Of a DNA stretch of 64,000 bases, positions 36,926 to 50,600 are shown piece after piece (within the stretch, counting starts at the first letter, position 1; each line of letters begins with the position of its first letter). The stretch lies in NCBI GenBank assembly GCA_009193035.1, contig SWDT01000120.1, positions 296,473 through 360,472 of the forward strand. Reading direction: 5' to 3'. A program made the position numbers and the translations under genes. The notes beneath the pieces are model-generated. The model saw nothing but the letters and a program-made list of their open reading frames with translations, made no database searches and was not told the origin of the DNA. This stretch comes from Halicephalobus mephisto. Lineage: Eukaryota > Nematoda > Chromadorea > Rhabditida > Panagrolaimidae.

Positions 36926-37820
36926 CTACCCGAACATAGGTAAAAATAGATATCTTTGGGCATTTCCGAATTCCCGTAGACTGCACGAAATTCATGGAAA
37001 AGAAAAATAACAATTTGCTTTTTTGCATAAATTCCAAAACATTCAAGATGAGTCAAAGAAGCAGATAATTAATTTTAAAATTGTTGTAGACTTTTTTGAT
37101 CTGTGCGAAATAGGAATAAAATGTAGAATTTCAAAACGTTCAAAAAGTCGTAAATTCCTGTCGAGGTAGTTTTATAAAAATAATAATTTTAACTTTTAAA
37201 GTATGATTATAAAATAATTATTAATTAGGAATAAAATACACAATTGACTTTTGCAAACTACATTGTGTAATCTAATCGACATACATAGTGTAAAAAACAA
37301 ATTTAAAATTAAAAACATCTAATTAAATTTTTTTTATTAAAAACATCGAATTTTGTAAAGTCAAAAATTTTCTTTCCAAACATGAATTCTCAATTCAAAA
37401 ATACTTAATAACTTTTATCAATATGTAGATAGTATTAAAGTAGATTTTAAATTTTAAAAAATACCTAATTAATTAAATTTTTTTATATTAAAAACATCGA
37501 ATTTTGTAAAGTCAAAAATTTTCTTTTTAAACATCAACTTTCGATTCGAAAGTATTGTATATAATTTATATTAACATATACCTAATGTTAAAATAAATTT
37601 CAAATTTAAAAAATATTAATTAAAATTTTTAGTGTAAAAAATTGAATCCTATAAATTTCAAGGTCCTTTTGGCTCAAGCTCGAACAGGAACTCTCGACGC
37701 GAAATGCAAGTTTTACGGGTTTTTGTTTTCTTGCGATTTTTCGTCGTTTAATTTTTGTCTTTTACCTAGTCGTTACTGTTTAGTTTAATTTTGGTAATTT
37801 CTCGGTTTTAGATTTGCGAA

Positions 37821-39485
<1,665 letters not shown>

Positions 39486-39781
39486 ATGGCAATTTTTAAC
39501 AGTAGTCGAGAAATATTTAAAGTAATTTCCTAGGTTTTAATTAGAAGTTTCCGGTTGATACAAACTGTTCAGAATAGGAATAAACAGGCTTTATTTTAAT
39601 GCTTGTAAAGTTATAAGAAATTGGAATAATTTTGAATATTATTGAAATTGTAAATGTTTTTGAAAACAAAGAAATTGTCTTTGACACTTTAAAGGTCAAT
39701 CCCATAGGAATTCTGGATGAGTGATGGATATTATGGGAATCTCTTGACAAAAAGAAGAATCTATAGACAATGATTGATGTT

Positions 39782-40244
39782 TTAAACGATTACTCCTTGT
39801 TCGTATGGAATAGTTGAGATAATATCTGAAAAAAAATTTAAAAATATTTTTTAAAAAATTCAAAATATTTAAAAAAATTTAAAATGTTTAAAAAAAAATT
39901 TTACCTTTCTTTTTTGGTTTATTTTGAAGATTTTTTTCAAATGAAGAAAAACTTAATTCGTCATTTTCAATAATTGTTGTCATAGGAGAAAATTTTTTTA
40001 TTTTTAATATAGATGTTGAAAATTTAAAATTTTCTTTTTTTTTAAATAAAGAAGGAAAAAAGAAATCTCTTGTCATGTAGATGATTGTGAAAATCCAGAG
40101 TATAAGTAGACTCCATCCGAAAAATCTGATTTCGAATTCTTTGTTTTCGAAGATAATTTTTTTTTCATAATAGCTTCTATTAAAGGCAAAATTGACTGGA
40201 ATTCTGTAGATGAATTTAAAAAATAAAAATTTTTTTCGGAACAT
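39782..40244 (-). CDS. Small single-pass membrane protein
   Basis: Two exons, 40244-39905 and 39825-39782, joined in frame (127 residues) by a GTAAAA/TTTTCAG intron. A basic, Phe-rich N terminus leads to one membrane span (GWSLLILWIFTIIYM), then a Lys-rich and Ser-rich tail ending NKPKKKDIISTIPYEQGVIV. I do not recognise the family. Odd: a second minus-strand frame at 40073-40306 (LKDYSVPLNDSEAVVFKF...) overlaps the first exon and also looks protein-like, so the true 5' structure may differ or include another exon. It is divergent from the kinase-like gene, with only about 220 bp between starts. Confidence 0.45.
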
Positions 40245-40464
40245 TTCATGGAAAATTTGAAAACAACCGCTTCAGAGTCGTTCAATGGCACTGAATAATC
40301 TTTCAAAGTTAGTTTTTTCAGATTTTATTTTTTTAAAATTTATTTTATGTAAAAAAAATTTTTATCTTTCATCGATTTATTTCTTATCAATGAATGATAT
40401 TGCAAATCAACCACTTCTAGTTTTGGAATTGCTTTCAGTTGGTGATTTTTATTTATTTCTCTAA

Positions 40465-42596
40465 ATGTCTAAAGGACCAAATTTTACTGGAATTTTGAGG
40501 CAAAACACCGAAAATAATAAAAGTTATCTTTTGCCAACTAGATACGAACCCGAAACTTGGAAAGCCGAATTAAATGGAAAATTTCAATTGTAAGTATAAT
40601 TTACAAAATATTTATTTATGAATTTTTTAGGATTTGCAAAGATACTGTAATTAAGAAAAATGTTAGCGTATCTCTTCATACTGTACCGTATGACAAAATT
40701 TCTCAGTATGCCAGTGACGTCAGAGGCCTGGAGTTGGGGGTCAAACTTGCTCATAAAAATGTAAAGTTATTTTTTACAAAATTTATAAATAAATTTTAAA
40801 ATAAAAATAATAAATAATTTTTTTACAAAATTAATAAATAACTTTTTAAATAAAATTAATAAATAAATTTTTTACAAAATTAATAAATAACTTTTTTTAA
40901 ATAAAATTAATAAATAATTTTTTACAAAATTAATAAATAACTTTTTTAAAATAAAATTAATAAATAACTTTTTTTAATTGATTGTTTTTTTTACAAAATT
41001 AATAAATAAACTTTTTTAAATTTATAATTTTTTGTTTTAGATAATTGCAATTTTAAACATTTTTTCGCCTCAGATGATGCCAGAAGAGTTTACTCATTTT
41101 TTTGTGGTTTACGAATACATGGATTACGACCTCAGCTTCCTGAAGGAAAACCGAAACTGGTTAGAAACGAAAAACAATTCTTCCGGAGCTGAAAGGCTTT
41201 CGTTTATCTCCTATCAAATGTTTTGTGGAATAGATTACCTTCACAAAGCAGGAATTGCTCATAGAGTAGGTTTCAAATTTGAAAAAATTAAAATTACAGT
41301 AATTTTAACAGGATTTGAGACCGTCAACAATCATGGTTAATAAGTACTGTAGAATCAAGATCGGCAGTCTGGGCAATGCTAGACATTTTAGTGAAATTGC
41401 TGAACTTCCGGATTCTGAAGAAGCTCCAAAATATTGGGCTCCGGAAATTTATCAAGAAATCAAAAAACAAAAAAAAGAAATACTTGATGCAAAAGGAAAT
41501 CTGGAAAATTTCAAACCAAAAATCCCTCCTAATCTTATTTGTCAGTATTAATTTTTTAATTTTTTTTAATTTAAATTTTATTTTAGCAGACATCTGGGCA
41601 CTTGGTATTATTCTTTTCGAAATTGTCGGTTGCAAAATTATCGGAAATACAGTATTTCCAAATCTGACTATGATGACAGAAAACGCTTGCGAAATCATCC
41701 AAAATCGAATCGCAGAATTACCTAAAAGTGTGACTGCAAGTGAATTTCCAAACAGCAAACACAGCAGACTGCTCCGTAAGTTGTATTTGATTAGCGTACA
41801 GGCAAAACGTTATCAGTAAAATATCAATGATCAAAATAATAGTAAAAATTCTAATAATCAAAATTACTTTTCAGCGGGAAATTTAATTTTTATATTTAAA
41901 AAAAATTGATTGATAATGATTCTAATTAAATCAAAATTATTTTTTTTTGCTTTTTGGAGGGGAAATTTAATTTTTATATTTATTAAAAATTAATTGATAA
42001 TGATTTTAATTAAATTAAGATTATTTCTTTTTTGCTTTTTGGAGGGGAAATTTAATTTTTATATTTATTAAAAATTAATTGATAATGATTTTAATTAAAT
42101 TAAGATTATTTCTTTTTTGCTTTTTGGCGGGAAATTTAATTTTTATATTTATTAAAAATTAATTGATAATGATTTTAATTAAATTAAGATTTTTTTTCTT
42201 TGACTTTTTGGCGGGAAATTTAATTTTTATATTTAAAAAAATTAATTGATAATGATTATAGCATTCAAAGGACTTCTGATGCTTCAAAATATGACGACCA
42301 TTGACCCTAAGGAGAGGTTTACAGCCAGAAAATTATTAGTTATGGATTACGTTCATTGGGTGCGGATGGAGGGGGATGTGACTCTTCCCCCGGGACACTG
42401 TATAACAGTTGGAATTGATAAAATCGATTTTTCACCATCTGATTGGAAAGGTTAAACATTAATTTGTAATGTAAATAAAATTAATTTTTTAGAAAATCTA
42501 TTCCGTATGATTAAAGATTATGAACGAAACCACGATACAGACACATTTGTTGCTCCCATGGTCTACATTCAGGAAATAGAAACCAAAAAGTCATAA
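40465..42596 (+). CDS. JNK-like MAP kinase homologue, probable pseudokinase
   Basis: Seven exons: 40465-40589, 40631-40760, 41041-41265, 41312-41540, 41587-41775, 42262-42450 and 42493-42596; 396 residues. JNK ancestry is clear from HKNIIAILNIFSPQ, EEFTHFFVVYEYMD, SYQMFCGIDYLHKAGIAHRD, WAPEI and ADIWALGIILFEIVG. Catalytic residues are missing: no Gly-rich loop, the AIKK position reads VSVSL, DFG is replaced by SLG, and the TPY activation motif is absent (ELPDSEEAP instead). HRD is kept, although DLKPSN has become DLRPST. It therefore should not phosphorylate normally and may be a scaffold or decoy in stress-MAPK signalling (inference). Intron 5 is a tandem repeat. All splice phases fit, so it is not a decayed pseudogene. 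Confidence 0.85.
41860..42255. repeat. Intronic ~85-bp tandem repeat
   Basis: Five copies of a unit with TTTTTGGCGGGAAATTTAAT and TTAATTGATAATGATTTTAA fill intron 5 of the JNK-like gene. The true splice acceptor (TGATTATAG) lies in the last copy, where TTTTAA has become TATAG. Confidence 0.85.
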
Positions 42597-42911
42597 ATTG
42601 ACATTTGAAAAAAAAATACAAAATTCGAAGCAATTGAAGAAAATCCAAGAGAAATCTATCAGTCTCTAAAATTAAATAAAACAATTTTTTTTAAATTATT
42701 CATTTTTGTTAATTTTCTGTCAAATCACCAATTGAAATCGCATTTCACATAATTGAGATTACTATATCCATGTTCGGAATTTCGTATTTTAAACCTGAAA
42801 ATTAAATTTTTATTGTTTATTTTTGTGTTTTAACCACTACATATAAAAGCCGGAAATTTATAATCCGAAATAAATTTGTTTTATTTACTATTCTCATATG
42901 TCATTTCAATA

Positions 42912-45890
42912 ATGTCGAATCTAACCCTGAAGCTCCTGATTTCTGGAGAAGCTCCAGGAGTTTTTACTAACTGCGCTAATTACCCAGTTTTCGAACCTTC
43001 AATTTACTGTTTGTTTCCGGGATGGATCATGGAAGTTGGTTTTGTAAACTTTAAAAATTACAAATTTAGTTTTTTCGATTTCCAGATAACGCAAATGCTA
43101 GCTCAGTACACGAATATTACAATTATTCCTGTTGTTGCGACGGAGGAGCAAATTGCCGAGAGCATCGGGGGTTTTACGAACGGTACTTGGAGTGGATTTT
43201 TGAAGGAAGTTTTGGACGGAAATGTTGATACAATAGCTTCTTATTATCAATTCACACACCTCAGATCGTCGTATTTCGAGTATTCCTACCCTGTATATAA
43301 TGTGAGAGATCTTATTGAAAATTAATTGAAAATAATTATTTTAGATAAAGATAATCTATGTCGCCAAGTACCTACGAAGACGATTTCAGGACTATATTTG
43401 GAACACTTTTGATCCTTATTCGACGTCGTTATGGGTAATTTTGGCCATGTCTCTCATCCTTCAAAGCCTCTATGGGACTTTCATCCGGTACACTGAGAAA
43501 AAGATGGAACTTGTGGATGAATTCCATCCTTTGGAGAAATTCTGGCAGTACTGTAGACTCCACGTTCTTCAAGGAGACGATAAAGTTCCGTTTGCATCCA
43601 ATACTGGAAGTTTTGCTTTTATCATTTATGCTCTTTTGCAAGTTACATTATTTACGAATTTATATCAGGCTTTACTACTTTCTGCTCTTCTACAAGAAAC
43701 CAAATTAGAACCATTTACCTCTGCAGAACAGATGGCGAAACTCGTGAAAAACGGAGAATACTCCATAGTTACATACAGGGTACAGTACGATACTACCTGG
43801 TAGGTCATTTAAAATTAATAATAATTGGAATTTCACGGTCTTTGATCATGTTTTCATTGAAGTTTTTTGTTAGGAGTGCTATAGGGATATCCGTAAAATT
43901 ATCATTTCGATTGCTTTTGACATACTCATAACTCTTTATCTCTGTTTGTTATCTTTTATATAGGGAATGAATTCAGATTCCTTGTGATTTTTATGAGCAC
44001 AAACTCTATGGGGATGAACATCTAAATTTCCTTCTGATTCATTAATCCACTTTTCAACGAAAATGAGCTTTTTCTGATAGCTTATATGATTTTTGGATAT
44101 TTTAGAAATCAAAATTTAAAAAATTGCTTATATTAAATTTAGGTTTTATGATTTTTGGATATTTTAGAAATCAAAATTTAAAAATATGATTATATTAAAT
44201 TTAGGTTTTATGATTTTTAAATATTTTAGAAATCAAAATTTAAAAATATGCTTATATTAAATTTAGGTTTTATGATTTTTAAATATTTTAGAAATCAAAA
44301 TTTAAAAATATGATTATATTAAATTTAGGTTTTATGATAATTTAAACACGTCTTCTGAACTGTTTTACGTCAACCTCCGGGATGCTATAAAATATAATCC
44401 GATTATTGTCAAAAATAATATTGAAGAAGTCTTAGATATGATTGAACACGGTCAGTATATTTTCATAACACAGGAAGAAGGATTTGGAAGCATGGAAATC
44501 AGAGAACTATGTAACTTGGCTGTTTTCAGCAAAGGTTTGAATATTGAAAACGATCCTAAAAGTGCATTTAATTTTAGGTCTGCCAGAGAAAAGTGGACAT
44601 TATCTTTTCTTGCCTAATAGTTCATTAGTCAAAATATGGAATCAGGCCATTCTTATGAATGGTGATTTCATAAGAAGAACATACTACAAATATTTTCAAT
44701 CTGAATTTCCTTTAGTGACTCCATCTAGATGTTCGGACATTGACGAATATCAAATCGAAGCAATGAGACCATTGGGTAACGTATTTTTAGTTATGTGACA
44801 CTTGTGTCCTGGACATTTATCACAGATACTTTTGTCTGAAATACGACAGCTTTATATTAAAAACCAAAAGCAAATTTAATTAATGGCATCTTTGGCAGTC
44901 TGGTCCTCGAGCAGAATCGTTTAGTTATTTAATACACGGAGACCCGAATGTGACGTTTGCGGTGTTTTGTAGATTTTGGAATGCTAAATCGAATAATATA
45001 CAGCATTCCGGAATTCAGTTGGATTTGAGACAAAAGTTTCTATGTCACAAGTATCTGGAACACAAATGACTTATTAGATTTTTATTTAAGATACATTTTT
45101 TATAGTTTTGCACTTTTGAAATAGAGAAAACGACTATTCCTTGATTTTCACTAAGTACAGTCGCACCTCGATTTATGCATATTTCGATTAGTGAATAACC
45201 TCAATAAATACATAGGGTTCTGCGGTCTCGACAAGTTTTCTATCGAAATTAATGCAACTTGAGTCACAATAAATGCATAATCTGGATAAATGCATAATTT
45301 CGATAAGTGCATAATCGATAATGCATAACTTCGATAAATGCATAATTTATGATGCATAAGATTCTCCTATCCTTTGAATATGCACTAATCGAGGTTCGAC
45401 TGTATCTAAAATGGAGTAATCGGATTCGTAGATTCCAAATTTGCAGTAAAAAGAGGTCGATCTCCAGAATCCTTGATTTCGAAAGTCAAGCTTTAATTCT
45501 GACTTTATATTTAAAATCTACGAGTACGATTACGTCGTTTTAGATATTTTTACAAAAATCTGATTATTATCGTTTTCCTCGTGATAGAAGACCCACAAAG
45601 CCACGTAGAAGGACTATTAATCAATTTTTGCAGACATCATATCCGTATTTGGAATTTTTCTGATTTACTTGATGGGACTGGGCTGTGCTTTAATAGCTTT
45701 TATAGTGGAATTGTACGTCTTTCTCCACATAAAGATCATAATCAAAAAGAAAAGTCCAAAGACCGCAGAAACAAGAAATTTGGAATCAATTCCAAAATCT
45801 TTAAATTTTTATAAAACTACAGACGAAGACACAAGTATGGAAAAAGATTCTTTATCGTCCTCACCTAGAAGCAATACTGTAAGATATTAA
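42912..45890 (+). CDS. Divergent ionotropic glutamate receptor-like channel
   Basis: Six exons: 42912-43043, 43086-43301, 43345-43799, 44329-44534, 44578-44775 and 45634-45890; 487 residues. Order: ligand-binding half S1 (LTLKLLISGEAPGVF), M1 (DPYSTSLWVILAMSLILQ), pore-loop region, M3 (FAFIIYALLQVTLFTNLYQA), S2 (YDNLNTSSELFYVNLRDAI) and M4 (VFGIFLIYLMGLGCALIAFI), then a Lys/Ser-rich cytoplasmic tail. The large amino-terminal domain of AMPA-type receptors is absent, and the SYTANLAAF motif in M3 is not kept, as in the nematode group of small iGluR-like proteins. Its ligand is unknown. No convincing signal peptide precedes the ATG; an upstream exon may be missing. The last intron contains a transposon. 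Confidence 0.82.
44081..44342. repeat. 62-bp tandem repeat containing a splice acceptor
   Basis: Four copies with exact 62-bp period end the third intron of the iGluR-like gene. Each carries TTAAATTTAGGTTTTATGAT, so acceptor-like AGs occur at 44141, 44203, 44265 and 44327. Only the last leads into an open exon (position 44329). Confidence 0.9.
45158..45402. mobile_element. pogo/Tigger-like MITE in the iGluR-like gene
   Basis: 245 bp flanked by TA (45156-45157, 45403-45404). The left end is CAGTCGCACCTCGATTTATG; the right end read inward is CAGTCGAACCTCGATTAGTG, the typical Tigger-style terminus. The interior repeats ATAAATGCATAA-like units. It lies in the last intron. Confidence 0.85.
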
Positions 45891-47612
45891 ATATTTTCAC
45901 CAAAGAAAATAAAAATTAATATTGTTATTTTGATTTTGTTTTAAAAACGGAATTTTTGTTGAAAATAAATTTATTAAAATTGCTTGTTTCAAACTGGATT
46001 TTAAAATTAATACTTATTTTAAAAATTCCATTCCAAAATTGTTTTAATTCCAATTAATATTAACGTTATTTAACCAAATTCAGAAAACAATTAATTTTGA
46101 AATTATTAATTTTTAAAATTTTTTTAAAATTATTTTTTTTTGTTTTTTATTTTTAAATTATTTTTTTAAATTATTTTTGAAATTTTTTTTAAAAATTATT
46201 TATTTTTTAATTATTTTTTTAAAAATTTCTTATTTTTTATTTTATTTAATTTTTAATTGTTTTTTTTATTTTTTTAAAATTATTTATTTTTAAATTGTTT
46301 TTTCTTAAATTATTTTTTTGTACTTTAGATTTTTGGAAAGTATCAAATAATTGAAAAAAAATAATCATGAAAATTTAAAAAAATCTTCTTTAATTCGAGT
46401 CAATGTCAGAAAATTGAAAATTTGTGTGATAAAAACTTAATCAAAAAATTCAATATTTTGTTTGTATTTTTTAGTTTTCAAAATTGCAAAACAAAAGTAT
46501 TTCAAAAATACAAAATCAAGTAAAACTTAAAAATATTAAAAAATAATTGTCGTTGGAAAATTTATTTTAATAAAATTCAAAAATATATTTAAATCTATTT
46601 TTTAAAATTAAGTAATCTACAGTACTTGGTTAACAAGTTTCCGAAAATTTGACTAAATCATGAACAGAGTTGTCGTTTTTTTATTTTTCGAATTCAAACT
46701 TTTTTCGATTTTTTGAATTCAAATTTTTTGATTTTTTAAGTTTAAATTTTTTCAATTTTTCGAATTCAAACTTTTTTCAATTTTTTGAATTCAAATTTTT
46801 TCAATTTTTTCGAATTTAAACTTTTTTGATTTTTTCAATTTTTTCGAATTTAAACTTTTTTGATTTTTTCGGACTCGAATCAATTCGAAATTCGATTTAA
46901 AAGTGCAAATTGACAGCTCTGATCATGAATTTGAATTTTGGCCTAAAAGTCTAAACTAAACTATTTTGACACAAATAAAATTTTATTGTTCAAAAATTGT
47001 ATTTTGATCATTTTATCAGTAAAAAATTATTAGCTTTTATTTTCAAAGTTTAATGCTAAAATGTGGGACACATTTAAAAAAATATCCAATTTTTAGAATT
47101 TTTCAAATTATTGAAAAAAATTAAATAATTAGATCAAATTTGAATGAAAATTAATCTGAAAAATTTTAAAAAATTAAATAATTAGAACAAATTTAATTTT
47201 TTTAATTTAGAAAGTTTTAAAATTATTTTTTATAATTATATATAAAATTAGAAATTTTTGAGTATATCAAATATTTCCTAAATTATCTATGAATAACTTA
47301 TTAAATTTGAACTTTAATTTAGAAAGTTTTAAAATTATTTTCTATAATTATATATAAAATTAGAAATTTTTGAATATATCAAATATTTCCTAAATTATTC
47401 ATTAATAACTTATTAAATTTGAACTTTAATTTAGAAAGTTTTAAAATTATTTTTTATAATTATAAAATCAAAAGGACTTGTACACACTAAGCATTCCAAA
47501 AATTATGAATTCTCCCTCAGAAGTCTGTCCGTCTTCCGCGGATGCTAGTTGCCTTGGAGACATCGATGAAAAAATCCGAATTTTCATTTTTCTTTGTTTT
47601 TATACAAAAACA
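45891..47612. other. Intergenic, AT-rich repeats
   Basis: A/T-run DNA with GAATTCAAACTTTTTTCGAT-like units at 46670-46880. A ~112-bp tandem repeat lies at about 47205-47465 (two and a half copies, landmark AATTTAGAAAGTTTTAAAAT). The right end is the BBS7 promoter. An in-frame ATG at 47505 could extend BBS7 by 36 residues. Confidence 0.5.
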
Positions 47613-50600
47613 ATGAATTCGACTAAATTTTTCCGTCTTGATTACGCACAAGTCGGGACAACTTCTAGAGGATGTCTTCGAGTAATTCGTCAACAAGACG
47701 TTCCAGAATCCAAAAAATCCAAAAAGAAATTCGAAAATGATAAGGTTTATTTAAAATTTAATTCTATTTATTCATATAATATTTTAGGTTATTGTTGGTG
47801 GTCACAACGGAATTCTTCTATGTATCGACCGAAAAACCGGAGACACAAATGTAAAAATTACTTTTTAAAATATAAAATGGATAAAAAAAATTCTTATTTT
47901 AAAAACCAAAAATTACTTTTTAAATCAAAAAAATCAAAAATTACTTTTTAAAATATAAAATGGATAAAAAAAATTCTTATTTTAAAAACTAAAAATTACT
48001 TTTTAAATATAAAATTTTTTTAATATGAAATTAATTTTTAAATATAAAATTTTTTTTAATATGAAATGTTTTAGATTGTTTTCAAAACTCCCCCAGGACC
48101 TCCGATTACTCAAGTGTGCTTAGGTGGAGCTCTCAATACCGTACTGGATAAAACGTTCATCGCTGCTGGAGGAGTCATCAAGGGCTACAGTAAGAAAGGC
48201 AAGCAGTTTCTGGCCTTCGAAAGCAATTTGACGGATCCGATTGGGGCCATGTACATCTACGGTGTCGATATGTTTCTTTGTGGTCGGGTTGTCTGTTACC
48301 ATTTCCACGACTGTGTCGAAAGAAGTGTAAGATAATTATCATTTTTAACGATGATTAATTTCAATTCAGTGTTATGTCTGTCCAGAAAGGATCAACAACG
48401 TCATCTGTCTTCCCGTGACGGAAGGAGGCTGGGTCGGTCGGGGTCTGACTCCGGTGATTGCCTGTGAAGACAAAACATTGAAGATTTTGGAAAATGGAAA
48501 AGTAGTATATGAGGTTTATCTCAGTGATATCCCCTTGACATTGCATTTGTTCATGAACGACGGTGGATACAACAAGCAGAAAGTTCTCTACGGGACCAAA
48601 AGCGGAAGACTCGGATTAGTCGACCTCCAAAACGAATCCGGAACCATCTGCTGGGACATCGCCACCCAGAGTTCAGGAGGAATCACGGCTATCCAATGCT
48701 ACAAGATAACTGACGCCGGAGTTTCGGACATCATAATAGGGAAAGACGACGGACTGATCGAAGTTTACAGTGTGGATGACTACGATGAAGTTCAATTTCG
48801 ACAACAATATCAATGCGAAGAGTCCATTACCGGATTAAGTTGCGGAAGAGTCAATTCAGAAAAAACCGACGAAATAGTAGTTTGTACTTATACCGGATGG
48901 GTGTTTGCTTTGTCTACAGAACCCATTCCTGAACAAATCGAAGTTTCGTCCGGACCTCAGATAGAAATCAAAGTTCAGCAATTAAAGTAAGTTGTTACTA
49001 CTAGGTTATCAAAAAACCAAAAACGAATTTTTCTCTAAATTGTTATATAATGTTCAGATTCTTTAAAAATTCCAAGAACTTTCGATTTTTATATTTAAAT
49101 TTTAAAAATACTTTTTAATTTTAAAATATTTTGAAAAATTTTGAGAAATTTTAGAATACTGTATTCTAGAAGTTTCTGCATAATTTAAATTTGATATATA
49201 GATCTAGAAAATATTATTTGAAAATAATTCTAAAAATTTTATAAATAATTTTTGAATTTTGAAAAATTCTGGAGCAATCCAAAAAATTCTAAGAATTCTA
49301 AAAACATCCATAAAATATAAATTTGATTTATGTAAACCAAAAATATACTTTTAAAAATATCTTTTGTTTTGAAATATTCAACAAATTTCGAGTTTTTGCA
49401 AATTTTCAATTTCTTGTTTAAAAAATTTAATTCTTTAGGACGGAACTGGACGAACTTGAGTTAAAAATTAAAGAAGAACGAGAACGTTACGAAGAATCAA
49501 CCCAAGGAAATCCAAATTCGCTCACGATGGTTCCTCCGTTTTCCGTCAACGATCGTTTTGTTTTGGACAAAGAAACCAGTTGTTATCTTCTTTCCATCGA
49601 GCTCGTAATCCCGATAGAATACATTGTTCTTCAAGTTTGTGACTTATAATTGCTTTTAAAAAAAAATAATTTAGAGCGATGCTGACGTGGAGTTGATGGA
49701 CATTGCAAGAAGCACGGCCGTTGTGTCCTTTACAAAGCCACCACAAGACGGAGTAAGGGGGTTTTATCATTGTTTTTCGACATCCGTTTGATATCTCTTT
49801 TCGTCTCGTGAAATTGAGACAAAATTGAATCTAAAGTGTCTCGAATTTTCAATTTTTCAGTCGAGCAACAAGCTTCTTGCTACTTACCGTTGTCAAGCGG
49901 ATACTACTCGGATTGAGATGAGAATCCGGAGCATCGAAGGCCGAGGGGGCATCCTGAGGGCTTACATAGTCCCTGATATGCGACCCAAAATGTGCCAGGT
50001 TCGTTTCCATTACGAGATTCTAATTTCTCAACAGTTTCCAAATTTAGAATTACTAATTAGCAAAAATAGATTCCCGTGGGGGAAAAGGATTTCCGAAAAA
50101 GTAATGGAGATTTTTAAAAATTTATGGAAAATCTCCTGAAAATTGATACCGAAGAACTATGTATGCATTATTAATGATCTTAAAAAATGACGAACACAAT
50201 AATTAACACAATTTACACCGTATAATATGTGCAGTCTGAGTAGGTGGTAATTGTCTTAGGAAATACCGCTTCTGGGACTTTTGACAAAACAAAAAGGTTA
50301 ATTTTGAAGTAATTCTAAAATTACCAACGGTACATTTCTCACATCATTCGAAAGCGACAAAGAGCATAGCTAATGAGAAAGCACCTCCTCTTTTGCCGGG
50401 TATAAAACGAAAGTTGAAACCTCTAATCACGTGGAAAATCTCACACATGTGGATTGGAGCTATGTCCACATCATTTAGTTTTATCTGTGTTATTTTACTG
50501 TACTTGTTAGTTACATTGACTAATGCTTACATACCGGACTTTATATCCGGTCCTTTCGCTCATGGCGGACAATTCTATACTACTGTAAAGCCGAAGAAGG

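Larger units (their letters stand above)
34305..37820. other. Intergenic
   Basis: AT-rich DNA between the ERG channel and dihydrolipoamide dehydrogenase. It holds two small transposon-like pieces (listed). A 67-codon frame at 35197-35400 has no recognisable features. The last ~200 bp before 37821 are the likely promoter and 5' leader of the dehydrogenase; TTTTAG at 37806-37811 just before its ATG could be a trans-splice acceptor. Confidence 0.5.

Noticed and set aside
44890..45065. Possible extra exon between the fifth and last exons of the iGluR-like gene (SGPRAESFSYLIHG-like frame after a GGCAG)
   Set aside because: In the required phase it hits a stop after eight codons, whereas joining 44775 directly to 45634 is in frame and gives a good M4.
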